A stretch of DNA of 40,925 nt from Prorocentrum cordatum (GCA_963575745.1 CAUYUJ010019948.1:1422549-1463473), one strand, 5' to 3'. Shown: positions 1 to 10,622, counted from the first letter of the stretch. Notes: generated by a model not told the origin, from the letters alone. A program made the numbers and translations.

Positions 1-165
1 TGCTGATGGTGATGATGACGATGCTTGTACCGATGACGATGATGATCATGATGCTGACGATGATGATAATACTGATGATGCTGATGATGTAGGTTATGAT
101 CATGATTGTGATATGATGATGGTGGTGATGGTGATGATGATGATGATGCTGATGATGATGATGAC

Positions 166-229
<64 letters not shown>

Positions 230-275
230 CTTGTGAGGATGACGATGGTGGTGATGGTTCATGATGCTGGTGATG
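1..275. repeat. ATG/GAT trinucleotide microsatellite
   Basis: The stretch is nearly all GAT/ATG triplets, densest at about 110-230, with scattered GAC and GTG variants. One frame reads as poly-methionine, which is a by-product of the repeat and not a gene. Confidence 0.95.
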
Positions 276-511
276 GTAATGGAGATCATGATCTCGGTGA
301 CGCTGGCGACGTCGGTTGGGAGAACCGCCGCTGCTTTTCACCACATGGCCAGGGCGCGGCCCCGCGCGCAAGACGCCAGAGAGTCCCGCGCCCGTCCGCC
401 CGGCGCGGGCCTCGCAGCGTGCCTCCGGGGAACGGCAGGCCGTGGGCTCCAACTCGGCCTCCACCTCGTCGGGCACGGCTGCGGGGGTCCCACAGGGGCA
501 CGAACGTCGGA

Positions 512-1140
<629 letters not shown>

Positions 1141-1244
1141 GTCAACCGTTCCCATCTTCTCGGATCCTGGATGCATCGCGCGGCGCGCCATAGTTGTACG
1201 CAGCACCCCGCAATTGCGGATAAGAGTGAGGGGGCGGACGCGGG

Positions 1245-1335
1245 GCTGGTTGCGGGTGGGTCAAGGGTGGGTCAAGGGTGGGTCGCGGGGTGGGTCGCGG
1301 GGTGGGTCGCGGGGGGATCGCGGGGGGGGGGGGGC
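1245..1335 (+). repeat. G-rich tandem repeat (GGGTGGGTC)
   Basis: About six head-to-tail copies of a 10-14-bp GGTGGGTC unit end in a run of 12 or so G. Four or more G-tracts stand close together, so a G-quadruplex on the plus strand is possible. Confidence 0.85.
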
Positions 1336-1379
1336 CGGCATCGGGGGAAGCTACAACAACAACCACCAACAACCACCAA

Positions 1380-1716
1380 TTACCAGCCTGGAACATATCC
1401 CTATCCCTGTGCTGGGCACCCCCTCCACACGATGCCAAACTTAGGGATTCCCTCATTTTTTTTGAGGGCGGATCCCCAAGATTGGCATCGCCTTTTGGCG
1501 TGCCAATCTTAGGGATAGGGTCAGAGGTGGACAGAACCCCCAACAGTGACACGTCGATTAGTGAATTGTCCGTTCTCGGTTCTCGAGAGGGCGCCGTGGC
1601 CGTTATTTTCCAGGCTTGCGCCCGCCAGGTTTGGGCCTCAGGTCGTTTTCACTAAACCACGTTTTGCTAAAGGGAAGTCTGTCCATCCCCGATAGGGATA
1701 CGTTCGAGGCTGGTAA
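1380..1716. mobile_element. MITE-like inverted-repeat element (337 bp)
   Basis: The left end (1380-1406, TTACCAGCCTGGAACATATC and on) and the right end (1691-1716, GATAGGGATACG to GGCTGGTAA) are reverse complements over about 26 bp with two mismatches. A second, inner inverted pair lies at about 1431-1447 (CGATGCCAAACTTAGG) and 1471-1489 (CCAAGATTGGCATCG). There is no coding capacity. These traits fit a non-autonomous DNA element. No clear target duplication is visible, and part of the interior belongs to dispersed family C, so a chance or composite origin is possible. Confidence 0.5.
1545..1690 (+). repeat. dispersed repeat family C, left-part copy
   Basis: This aligns in the same orientation with 22735-22885. 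Shared landmarks are GACACGTCGAT, GCGAATTGGCCGT-like, CGAGAGGGCG, GGCCGTTTTCACTAAA and an AAAGGGA-TGTCCA tail. The right part of the family is not present here but is found at 9755-9930. Confidence 0.7.
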
Positions 1717-1927
1717 GCGAGTGGCCCTCCACCGGGGCCCCACGGGGTCCCCCCGTGCACCGGCCTGCACGCCTGGACGAAGCCAGGCAGAGTCCGGGCC
1801 ACGGAGTCCCACGTCACCCCGGCACTCCAGGCGGCCCCGTCGCTCCGACCCGCTGGCCTGCGGCCCCCGCCCGCTGCCGCTCCCTGGGGCTGTGTGTCAG
1901 AGGCCCACCGTGGCTCTCCCACAGCCC

Positions 1928-2085
1928 GAGGAGGAGGAGGAGGAGGAGGAGGAGGAGGAGAAAGAGGAGGAGGAGGAGGAGGAGGAGGAGGAGGAGGAGG
2001 AGGAGGAGGAGGGGGGGGAGGAGGGGGAGGAGGAGGGGGAGGGGGGGAAGAGGGGGGGGCAGGGAGGGAGGGGGAGGCAGGGGGT
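1928..2085. repeat. GAG/GGA microsatellite
   Basis: About 35 GAG triplets grade into GGGGGA-type purine sequence. The purine strand is the plus strand. Reading frames across it give only poly-Glu, poly-Gly or poly-Arg, and poly-Pro or poly-Leu on the other strand. Confidence 0.95.
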
Positions 2086-2089
2086 CGCA

Positions 2090-2225
2090 CTGACCCGGTT
2101 TTGGATGCAGGATCCTACAGGACCCTGCCACTGACCCGGGTTTGGGCGCAGGATCTCGCAGGAGTTTGCAGGATTCTGCCAGGCCTGGCTGACCCGGGTC
2201 TGGGTTGACCCGGGTCAGCACATCC
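2090..2225 (+). repeat. degenerate tandem repeat with CTGACCCGGGT
   Basis: Motifs CTGACCCGG, TTTGG-GCAGGATC and GCAGGATTCTGCCAGG recur with a spacing of about 50 bp, giving two to three units. The CCCGGG core is palindromic. Confidence 0.6.
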
Positions 2226-2584
2226 CCGACACGCCAGGAAGCCCGACAGTGTGAGAATTTGGGGCGTTGCCCATTCAAGATTCAGTTTTGGGTAATGGGG
2301 ACTGTCGAAAGCGCCTACGGCGAATCACCGCCGCACCCTGCCTTTTTGTGGGAAGCGCCTAGGTGGGAACGTTGTGGCCAGAGCTCTGCCGAGCTATCGG
2401 GCCATGTGTTCCCCCAGCCGTTGTGGAGACCCTTCCGGGGACCCGTGGAGGAGAAGCAACCAACGATAATACGAATGATAAGACGAGGAAGAGGAGGAAC
2501 ACGAATGTTAATGAAATAAGAAGTGATGCAGAAACAAAGAAAGGGCAGAGAGGGAGGAACAGTAAGGAGGAGGAGAGGAGGGGG
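2226..2584. other. unassigned sequence within the inferred intron
   Basis: I see no coding motif, RNA gene or strong repeat here. The second half is A/G-rich (2450-2580). Confidence 0.5.
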
Positions 2585-3135
2585 CTTCTCGGAAGTCTAT
2601 TGGGACACTTGGGGTCTCTTGGGAGCTTCCTGGAGGAGGGCCCTCTTGGAGGCCTCTTAGAGGCCTCCTCGGGCAGGTCTGACGCAGTCGGAAGCCGTCC
2701 TGGGCGCCTCTGTGAACCGTCTGTGGGCTTCCTCAGGGCGGTCTTGGGCCGTCTTGGAGGCCAGCTTGGTGTCTTGGAGCCTCTCGGGGCCGTTTTGGGA
2801 GCCACTTGGGCCGTCATGGGGCCATCTTGCAGGTCTCTCGGGCGCTCTGGGGGCAATTTTGGGGGTCTCTTGGGCCGTCTTGGGCCGTCGGAAGGTCGAA
2901 AAGAAGCAGATGCCCACATCCTTCAGAAAAAGAAATCAATGATGTTTGCCTCTTCGGCCCCTCAGAGGACTTTTTGGATGCCTTTCGACCCGTCTTCAAG
3001 GCCTCCTGGGGGATTCTGGGGCCGTCTTGAGTCGTCTTGGAGGCTCCTTGGACGAACTTGGAGGCATCTCTTGGACTCTCTGGGGTGCCACCTTGGCCGG
3101 CTTGGAGGCCATCGTAGGTCATCTTCGGGCCATGT
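2585..3135 (-). repeat. CCAAGACGGCCC-type array, minus orientation
   Basis: Loose units like CTTGGGCCGTCTTGG and CTCTTGGAGGCC recur every 12-21 bp. An A-rich linker at about 2888-2960 contains AAATCAATGATGTTTG. The array is open in several frames on both strands because the unit lacks stop codons. The same module appears, in one or other orientation, at 3545-4450, 4905-5315, 5400-6090 and 12655-13300. Confidence 0.8.
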
Positions 3136-3339
3136 GGAGCAGGACAAACACTGGCAACGGGGTCTTCCCGGTGGCAGGCGCGCTGTGCCGAAGCCACAGG
3201 CGGTGTTCTGCAAAAGAGCCAACAACTTTTCGGACGTCCAGCACGCCAGGCAGCCCTGTGGCAGGATCACAGGGGGTGGCGGGTACCAACAGGGTTCCAA
3301 GACACTAAGCTAGCGACCTCGCGCCCTCACAAACGAAAC

Positions 3340-3905
3340 GCGCTTTCCGTCCCCATGCCAAGCAGGTGACGGAAAGAGCGAGCGAGGTACGAGTGATGTG
3401 CGTTATTTGGTGAGGCGAAGCCTTGGGAGGGGTCCAGGTGAGGGGCGAGGCGCGCAGATATGCGATGTAATGACAAGTTTCCCTTGTATTTGTTATGTGA
3501 AGCGGCTCCCCGGCGGCTCCCATGGCCCGTTTCTCCGTATTTTTTCGAGTGACGCAGCCCGAGGTCTCTAAGACGGCCCAAGATGGCCCCAAAACGGCCC
3601 CAGAGGGTCCCAAGACGGCCCCGAGAGAGCCTCAGGTGGCTTCAGACGGTCCAAGAGAGCCTCCAGATGGCCGCAGAGGCCCTCTAGAGGGCCACCGAGA
3701 GGGCCCCCAGGGGCAAACAACATTGATGTGTCTATGTTTTTGCTGGTTTGGTGGGTTTTTCTTTTTGGGGGGCCAAGAACGGTCAAACACTGCCCAAGAG
3801 GCTCCAAAGATCGTCCCCGGATGCCCCATAGGCCCCCGAAAAGTGCCGGACACGGTCCAAGAGAGCACCCGGACGTGCCCAAGACGGCCCAAGAGGCCCC
3901 AAAGA
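3340..3905 (+). repeat. 0.55-kb direct duplication, copy 1
   Basis: This matches 4685-5235 in order: TTTCCGTCCCC-TGCCAAGCAGGT, ACGGAAAGAGCGAG, GAGGTACGAGTGATGT, GGCGCGCAGAT-TGCGATGTAATG, GGCTCCCATGGCCCGTTTC, then GACGGCCC arrays with a linker starting AACAACATTGATGT. The copies differ by many substitutions and small indels, so the duplication is not recent. Confidence 0.85.
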
Positions 3906-4450
3906 TCGTCCTAAGACGGCCCCAGAGGCCTCCCAAAGGAGCCGACAACGGTCCAAGAGGGCTCCCAGACAGCCCAAGAGGGCCCCAAGACGGCTTCAGT
4001 GTGTCCCGAAACGGTCCAAGATTCCCCGAAGACGCCCGAAGATGGGTGGGTCCAAGGTTGGCCAAGAGGCCCCAAAGACGCTCCGAGAGGGTCCCGAGAG
4101 GACGCCAAAGAGGCGCAAATCGTAATATTCTGATCGGAAAACGTACATGTTCAGCATCTCCGCCTTCTCTATTCTTACGCGACAGGCCAAGAGGCCCCAC
4201 AAATCGCCCCAATACGGCCCAAGAGGGCCCCCAAACGGCCCAAGAGGGCCCCAAGACTACCCCAGGAGAGCTCCACGAGGCCCCCAAGAGGCTCCCGAGA
4301 GGGCCCCAAGGGGCCGCCAAGAGAGCCCTAAGTCGGTCCAAGGCCTCCAAAAGGGCCCCGAGACGGCCCAAAAGAGCCCCAAAACGGTCCACAAGGGCCC
4401 CTGAAGGGCTCCAACAAGACCCCCAAACGGCCCAGAGACGCAAAATAAAA
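3906..4450 (+). repeat. CCAAGACGGCCC-type array, plus orientation
   Basis: This continues the array of the preceding duplication. It reads PKTAPRGPK-like in one frame and LGPSWAVLG-like on the other strand. A more AT-rich linker lies at 4125-4190. Confidence 0.8.
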
Positions 4451-4454
4451 GATC

Positions 4455-4690
4455 TTCACACCAGGGTTCCCAACAGCGAATAGTGCCATGACAAACTCGT
4501 GGCACCAAGGCTGCCAAGAGCGAACGGTGCTGCAAACCACTCTCAACAGCAAGGCTCCCAAGAGCGAGCCGCAACGCCAATGCCTCTGAACACCAAGGCT
4601 CCCAAGAGCGAGCGGTGACGTAACAAGCTCTTACCACCAATGCTCCCAAGAGCGAAGGGTGCCATGAGCCCTCTCGGGCAAGTTCCTGAG
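4455..4690 (+). repeat. tandem repeat of about 45-50 bp (AAGGCTCCCAAGAGCGA)
   Basis: The motif CCAAGGCTCCCAAGAGCGA recurs about five times with more variable spacers such as GGTGCCATGA and AACAAGCTC. A reverse-complement piece lies at 5315-5395. Confidence 0.75.
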
Positions 4691-5235
4691 GCGCGCTTCC
4701 CGTCCCCAGGCCAAGCAGGTCACGGAAAGAGCGAGGTACGAGTGATGTACGTCATTTGGTGTGGGCGAAGCCCTTAAGGGAGGGGACCAGGGGAGGGGCG
4801 AGGCGCGCAGATCTGCGATGTAATGGCAAGTTTTCCTCGTAGGTTTTTCAAGTGAAGCGGCTCACGGGCGGCTCCCATGGCCCGTTTCCCCGTATTTTTT
4901 CGAGTGGCGTGGCCCGAGGGTTCCAAGACGGCCCCAGAGGGCCCCAAAACGGCCCCAAAGGGTCCCAAGACGGCCCCAGAGAGTCTCAGGTGGCCTCCAG
5001 ACGGTCCAAGAGAACCTCAAGATGGCTCAAGTGCCCCCGAGAGGGCCCCCCAGGGGCAAACAACATTGATGTCCAAGAAAGGTTTGCTTTTTTTTAGGCC
5101 AAGAAAGGTCAAAACTTGCCCAAGAGGCTCCAAACAAATCCCCGGAGGCCCCAGAGGCCCCCGAAAAGTGCCGAAAACGGTCCAAGAGGGCACACGGACG
5201 TGCCCAAGACGGCCCAAGAGGCCCCAAAGATCTGC
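4685..5235 (+). repeat. 0.55-kb direct duplication, copy 2
   Basis: This is the second copy of 3340-3905, about 1.35 kb downstream, with the same order of landmarks. Its linker differs (CAAGAAAGGTTTGCTTTTTT at 5075-5096). Confidence 0.85.
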
Positions 5236-5314
5236 CCAAGGGCCCCGAGAGGCACCCGAGAGGGCCCCAAGAGAGCCCCAAGGCGGCCCAAAAGCGCCCC
5301 AAGACGGCATAAAA
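5236..5314 (+). repeat. end of the plus-oriented CCAAGACGGCCC array
   Basis: GGCCCCAAGA-type units continue from the second duplication copy up to the orientation switch near 5315. Confidence 0.7.
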
Positions 5315-5395
5315 GGGCCGTTGCCGCTCGCTCTTGGGAGGCTTGGTGTTCAGAGTTTGTTGCGTCACCGCTCGCTGTGGGGAGCCATGTTCCTT
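5315..5395 (-). repeat. inverted fragment of the AAGAGCGA tandem repeat
   Basis: CGCTCGCTCTTGGGAGGCTT and CACCGCTCGCTGTGGGGAGC are reverse complements of the unit at 4455-4690. The piece marks the point where array orientation flips from plus to minus. Confidence 0.7.
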
Positions 5396-5399
5396 AGCG

Positions 5400-6095
5400 T
5401 TTCTGGGGCTTCTTGGGAATCTATTGGGGGCCCTTTTGGACCGTTTTGGCACTCTTGGGCCGTCTTTGGGCCAGCCCAGTCCCTACACCCAAGCAGCCCA
5501 GACCCCATACCGCCTCTTCGGGCCCGCTTGAGAGCCTCTTGGGGCCCTCTTGGGGCTCTCTTGGGGCCGTGCGGGGGCCCTCTGGGGCAGTCCTGGGGCC
5601 GTCTTGGGCCGTCTGGGGGCCGTCTTGGACAGTTTTCGGCAGCTTTGGGGGGCCTGGGCGCAGTTTGGCGGCATCTGTGGGGAGCCCCTTTGGCCCCTGT
5701 TGGGGCATCTTGGGGGCCTCTTGGGTCCTCCAGGCGGCGTCCGTCGGATTCCCCCTTTGGGCCCCCTCTTGGGGCCATCTTCGGGCCCTCGTGTGCTGTA
5801 TTGCGCGCCTTCTGGGCAGTCTTGGTGCCCTCTTGGGCCGTTTTGGAGCCTTCTCCTGGGCAGTCTTGGGGAAAAGCGACAACGCCAACATCCTTCAAAC
5901 ACCTTAGGAACAGCAATGATTTTGGGCTCGTGGAGGCCTCTTGGAGGCCTCTGGGGGGTCTTGATGGCCTCTGCCTCTTGGACCCCCTTGTGGTCGTCTT
6001 GGGCGTCTTGGACGATATTTCGGCAACTGGGAGCACTCTTGGACCTTCTTGGGGGTCTCTTGGGGCTCCTTCGGCCCGTCTTGGACCCTTGTTGA
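5400..6095 (-). repeat. CCAAGACGGCCC-type array, minus orientation
   Basis: Units such as TCTTGGGGCCCTCTTGGGG recur, with an A-rich linker at about 5868-5925 containing ACATCCTTCAAACACC. It faces the plus-oriented arrays to its left, so the two could pair as a long imperfect hairpin. Confidence 0.8.
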
Positions 6096-6184
6096 ACCCC
6101 AAAAAAGTCTTGCGACAAGCCGCGGGGAACCGCGACAAGCCCAAGAAGATCTGCGACTCTGGGGTCTGGGCCTCATAACGACTC

Positions 6185-6430
6185 CTGAGGAGTGAGGATC
6201 GAGGCCTCCAGGATTTGGCAGAGGACCTGACGGCACGGTGGCGGACATTGGAGTTGAGAGCATTCCAATTCGCGTCTAGCGGCACGGTGGCGGACTCTAG
6301 TCCACACGTCCGTCCCGTCAAATGTGGCACGACGTTCGCGAAGCGATGTTCCGACGTAAGCCTGACGTGAAACCGGCGTGAATCCGACACCAGTCAGACG
6401 TGAATCCGACGTCGATCCGATGTACACTGG
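6185..6430 (+). repeat. short tandem motifs (GGCACGGTGGCGGAC; GACGTGAATCC)
   Basis: CGGCACGGTGGCGGAC occurs twice, about 50 bp apart (6231 and 6280). At 6350-6425 a degenerate unit of about 15 bp, GACGTGAATCCGAC, recurs four to five times. Confidence 0.6.
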
Positions 6431-6734
6431 GTCTCAGGTCGCCGCGCGAGGCCTCCAGGACCTTCGTCATAAAGTGTGTGAAAGGAGAAACCAGCATGGT
6501 AAGCATGTACCTTCACATGCCACGGGAACTGCTACTTCCACGAGGCCGTCGTGGAGGGGAACCAACGGAAGCGCGGACAAGTTCCTGCGATCAGGAGGGA
6601 AACGGGGCCCCCGCGGCCCACCAATGCACAGCACGCGTCCCTGCTGCCCCTACCGTCCTCACCTCGGTGGGTCCCAGAAACTAGTAGGGCCGTTCTTCAC
6701 CACTTCCGAGGCAGTGTGTCCTGAAAAAGGAGAG

Positions 6735-6880
6735 GGTAAGAAAACGGCACCCGGAAACGGCAACAGAAACAGGTCCAGAATGGGAGCCGAAACCAGAACC
6801 GGAAATACAAAAACGGCGACGGCACGGGAAACAACCACGCTGGAACCTGCAAAACAACGGCAGCATGGAACCAGTAAAAA
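6735..6880 (+). repeat. degenerate AACCGGAAACGG-type repeat
   Basis: A-rich units of about 12 bp (AAACGGCA, GAAACCAGAACCGGAAA, AAACGGCGACGG) recur without a strict period. No coding signal is seen. Confidence 0.5.
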
Positions 6881-6909
6881 ACAGCCCTGCCGTGTGCAGG
6901 GTCCACTAC

Positions 6910-7083
6910 AGTCGGGGCCCCGAAGTAGGAACCCTTTTGGTTGGGGAGGGGCTCCGTGTTCCTTAAGTGTTTCGCAGCTTGCCTCAGGTTTTCCTTAGGG
7001 TTTCGATAGGAAATCGAGGTTCAACTTATGGAAAACAGGGGCCTCGTTCCTTATTTAGGGTTCCTTAGGTCAACGCCCCGACT
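6910..7083 (+). repeat. SINE-like dispersed repeat family D, copy 1
   Basis: About 170 bp begin CAGTCGGGGCCC, pass through GGAACCCTTTT, GTTGGGGAGGGGCTCCGTGT, TTCGATAGGAAATCGA and CAACTTATGGAAAA, and end GGGGCCTCGTTCCTTAT with CAACGCCCCGAC. The same order occurs at 10455-10622 and 24340-24492, all in plus orientation. The fixed length and ends suggest a short mobile repeat. I see no clear pol III A and B boxes. Confidence 0.75.
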
Positions 7084-8324
7084 GTAAGATCCCCACCATC
7101 CCTCATTCCTCATCCTTCACTTTGGGTCCTCGCAGATCTCTTCGATCGGCGACGGACCCCTCTGGCGGCGCCTCTGGCGTGCTCCGCGCGAAAGGGAGGG
7201 GGGCCCTGCGTCCATCGAAAAATTCCGCACAGAGGTTCGAAAGTTTGTGTTTATGCAGGTTTGGCTTCTAAGGCTAGAGCATTTCAGCTTGCGTCTCCTT
7301 CCCATCCCATGGCCCTTGCCCTCAGCCTTCACGCACGTGTCCCTACTCCTGGAGCGGGAGGGGGGGCGATGGGACGGTAAGGGGAACAGGTGAACAGGTG
7401 CACTTCAGCCATATCAGCAGTGGCTGGTCATATCGAAGGCTGCGCGTTCGCATTCGCTGCGTTTGCATGGCCTCATTGCCTCCTTCACTTTCCCGCTCCA
7501 GTTTTTCTTGACAGCTTGTGTCACCAGAGATATACGTTCGCAGCCTTCGCTAGGATCCAGAGTGAAACGTACTTGTGAGGCCCTAGGAGGCCTCTGAGCA
7601 GCCCGTTCCTCGTGTGAGGGTTGCGCCTCCGCAGTATGGATAGAGGCGACACGCGAGTTACAGCTTCGATGGTGTGCATCGCCTCGAGGGGCGCGCCCCT
7701 GATACTTGAGCTTTTACCAGGATGAAATTTCTGGAGTTTCTGTTCGCATGCGGCGTGTGAGGGATGCACATCGCAATAGCGATATGGCGCGAACGGTAAG
7801 TCTGGAGTTTCGGCTATATATGGGTTTCCCTTGGTGAGCGCAATCGTTTGGTCTTTGTGTCTTGAGTGTCATCAGTGCTTCTGTGTCATGAGTGCTAGAC
7901 GTTCCATGTACCGCATCCTCACGAGCACGAAGGATGCGCACAGTTGCCGCAGTTCGCCCCTTCTGGAGATTACCCGTATCGCGTGCAAGGGCAGTTTTGT
8001 TATGTAGATCTTCGGTGTTGGGGCCCTGTTGAAGGGTTTCACTTTGAATTTACAACTTGTCCAAACGCAAAATCTGTAGTTTCGACGCCTAGGACTGGTG
8101 CGAGAGTTGTTCGTTTGCGGGCCCTGGTTGAAACGGCACCCCAATTCACCTTCACGCGAATCGCCACTTCCGGCGCTCGCATAACGGACGGGGAGCATGT
8201 AGTGGTTTGCGTCGTTTGGGGTGGGAGGCCTTTTGTGAAAACAGCCGGTACACCAAAATCAACAGTGCGTCTTCTTGTTTCAATTTCGATGCGTTGTTTC
8301 GTAGTTGTGACGCCACCTGTTCAG
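7084..8324. other. unassigned sequence near the end of the inferred intron
   Basis: This 1.2-kb stretch is less repetitive and lower in GC than its surroundings. Open frames exist, for instance 7944-8501 on the plus strand, but no frame shows a motif I recognise, and that one runs into the kinase exon in another frame. Confidence 0.5.
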
Positions 8325-8454
8325 GATCCTTTACAACATGACTGGGGGTGTGGATTCGGGCGGTGTCCACAACCACTTAACCGACATCACGAATGCCTCG
8401 CGCACCATGTTGATGGACCTCAAGACGCTCAATTGGGACAAGGGCATCTGCGAG
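8325..8454 (+). CDS. GK: glycerol kinase, internal exon (downstream)
   Basis: Read from 8326, the frame gives [13 protein letters not shown], then [20 protein letters not shown] and KGICE. This is the hallmark glycerol kinase stretch, usually NLTGG followed by [16 protein letters not shown]. The first base (8325) completes the Trp codon left open at 963. Between GGVH and TDITNAS there are three residues (NHL) where most family members have one (V), a small insertion. After GICE the frame meets a stop at 8467 with no family match, so the exon most likely ends at about 8454, with an intron starting GACCCT, again a GA donor. The next expected block (FGIP through GDQQAA) was not found downstream, so later exons may lie beyond the window or be decayed. 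Confidence 0.8.
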
Positions 8455-9036
8455 GACCCTTTGTCTTGATGCGCACATGGTCGAGTCAGCTAGCTTGGTA
8501 GCACGGTCTTTGCCGAGTGGATTGGCGCTTGGTGCAGCAGGGGCCACTTGTTTTGAGGAGGCGGACAAGGTGGGTGTTGACAATTCCTATATTGTGATAT
8601 ATTCAAGAGGGTTGCGCCATTTGCCCAGGCCCCCCTCATCCATAGCAGCTCATCCAGAATCAATGCCCGGGCGAACAGCGGGGGAAAACGGGAAATATAT
8701 ATATATATATACAGTGGAGACCCATGCCAAGAAACACCCTGCTCGCTTCAGGGTGCCCTGGGTCTCTTGGGTTCCGATGGACCTGCCATGGCAAGCGTCG
8801 CGTTCCCACACCAAGGATCCGAGGTTTGGGCTTCTTGTGGACGGGGCCTCCTGGTCGGGCCCATGCCGTCAGCACACATTGAGTCACTCGCGCGGGGATG
8901 CGCAGATCATCGCGCTTCGCGCGTCGCGGTCCAGGCTAGAGCGGATGCCCTTCTCAGAGCGGGCGGCGCGAGGGCGCGGAGGTGGTCGCGCCTCGGGGAG
9001 CGCGCTGTGCGAAGGCAGGCAGCCCGGATGCAGTCA
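8455..9036. other. unassigned sequence with a short AT run
   Basis: A TA dinucleotide run sits at about 8695-8712. Open frames here have no recognisable domain. If the kinase gene continues, this is intron. Confidence 0.5.
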
Positions 9037-9165
9037 GTGAGACCTCCTCCTCCTCCTCCTCCTCTTCCTCCTCCTCCTCCTCCTCCTTGACGTCATCCTC
9101 GTCCCCTCGACCTCCTCCTCGTTCGCCTCCTTCTCCTCCTCCTCCTCCTCCTCCTCCTCCTCCTA
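9037..9165. repeat. CTC/TCC microsatellite, two blocks
   Basis: Pyrimidine triplets at about 9041-9090 and 9110-9165 are split by a short mixed spacer. Frames give poly-Pro or poly-Ser only. Confidence 0.95.
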
Positions 9166-9179
9166 AGAGGCCAACCGTG

Positions 9180-9754
9180 ACGAGACCAAGGACCTCTCGG
9201 AGCCTCCCGGAGGCAGCCTAGCTGGAGGCCCCTTGGGGCACGTTCGGTAGCCTTTGGGACCCCCTCGGGGGTGTTTTGGGGCCTCCACCGGAGGCCGATG
9301 GGGGGGCCCTCTTTCGAGCCATCGTGCAGGCCATCGGTCTACAAAGGAGGAGGCCTAAATGCGGGTTTGGATGCAGACAACGCGCCTGTCGTGCTTAGGA
9401 TTGCGGCGCTTCTTTGAGGCTTGGGATCCGTTATGCCGCTCGAGAGCATCGGCGACCTTGGAGCCACTCGGAGGTCTTGGAGGCCCATGGGAAGCGAGGC
9501 GCGACAGAGAACGGCCAGCATTTTAACAGGTACGGCTCTCGTGTGATCTGGGTCTGTCGGGAGTGTTCTTGGTAAAATCCGCGGCCTTTTGGAGCCCCAT
9601 TGGGCCCCCTTGTCCCTGCAGGAGCTGTTCTCGAACCTTCCTGGAACCATTCTGGGAATCCTGGAGGGTTCCGAGGGAGCTGGGAGGGTCCGGGAGGTTC
9701 GCCAGGGAGTTCGCCGTCCCCCCCCCCCGTCGAACGGCATTCCCGAACCCCATT
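9180..9754. other. unassigned sequence with scattered CTTGGGGCC-type units
   Basis: Loose copies of the CCAAGACGGCCC-type unit are seen at 9200-9320 and 9580-9700. No gene is recognisable. Confidence 0.45.
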
Positions 9755-9930
9755 GGTTAGGAGGGAAAAACAGAAACACAATTGGTCATTGATTTCCAAG
9801 AACATATAGGAAAATGTTGGCGATGGTGGGGGACGCCAACATGTATTAAATATGGGAAGCATTGTGAATGATGGGATTTGCGTCCATTTATTTGTGTCTC
9901 CCCGGGCCCCTTCAGAGACGGCCAATCATC
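9755..9930 (+). repeat. dispersed repeat family C, right-part copy
   Basis: Starting AGGAGGGAAAAACAGAAACA, this follows the same course as 22888-23062: ACACAATT, ATATAGGAAA, a patch of TGGGAAG, ATTTGCGT, TGTGTCTCC and GGGCCCCT-CAG. The two copies are in the same orientation. Confidence 0.65.
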
Positions 9931-10454
9931 TCACGCGCCTTCTCACCCACAGCCACCGGGATTCAGCGGACTCGATTCTTGGATTGTGAGGGATTCACGT
10001 GTGTCTGCCCGAGCGGTGTTGCGGAGCTCTCCTCGTGCTCATTTCTCTTGCCCCTTTCTCTTCTTCGTCATCATCCGTGTTGCCCTCCTCGTCCTCCTTC
10101 ATGTCCTCCCCAGTATCCTCCACGCATATCATGACCATGTCTTTCTCCTAGCCTAGTTCTCTCCGTCGGTCTTCAGATGCCCCAAGAGGTGCCCGAGATA
10201 GCCACACGACGACCCACGAGGGCGCCAACCTTGTCCAAAGATCGCCGTAATGATCCCAAGACGCGTTTAGAAAACCCCGGAAGGCCTTCAAGTGGTTCCC
10301 AAGAGGCCTCAACGCAGCCCCAGAAGGTCCCAGCAGCGCTCAGGGTCGCCTCGAAAGGCCTCTTCTCGTCCCTTTTTGTTCCTCGTTGTCCTCTTCTTTG
10401 CCGCCCGCCTTCTCGTCCCCCTGGCTGGCGCCCTGCCTCTGCGCTCAGCGATTA
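9931..10454. other. unassigned sequence with a short CCAAGA-type array
   Basis: At 10177-10370 loose units such as CCCAAGAGG and CCCAGAAGGTCCC resemble the large arrays. The rest (9931-10176, 10371-10454) shows no gene. Confidence 0.45.
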
Positions 10455-10622
10455 CAGTCGGGGGCCCTGAAGAAGGAACCCTTTTTTGTTGGGGAGGGGC
10501 TCCGTGTCCCTTAATTGCTCTACAGTGCTCCTTGGGTTTTCCCGAGGTTTTCCATGGACGATCGAAGTTTAACTTATGGAAAAAAGGGGCCTCGTTCCTT
10601 ATTTAAGGTCAACGCCCCGACG
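10455..10622 (+). repeat. SINE-like dispersed repeat family D, copy 2
   Basis: This matches 6910-7083 throughout, from CAGTCGGGGGCCCTGAAGAA to CTTATTTAAGGTCAACGCCC. An A6 run in the AACTTATGGAAAAAAGG part replaces the shorter run of copy 1. Confidence 0.75.

Noticed and set aside
2363-6178. Several open frames of 180-430 codons rich in LGPSW or GPKTAP
   Set aside because: They come from the GGCCCCAAGACGGCCC-like arrays, which lack stops on both strands. They overlap each other and have no conserved start or domain.
7944-8501. 185-codon open frame overlapping the kinase exon
   Set aside because: The kinase homology lies in a different frame, and this frame has no recognisable domain.
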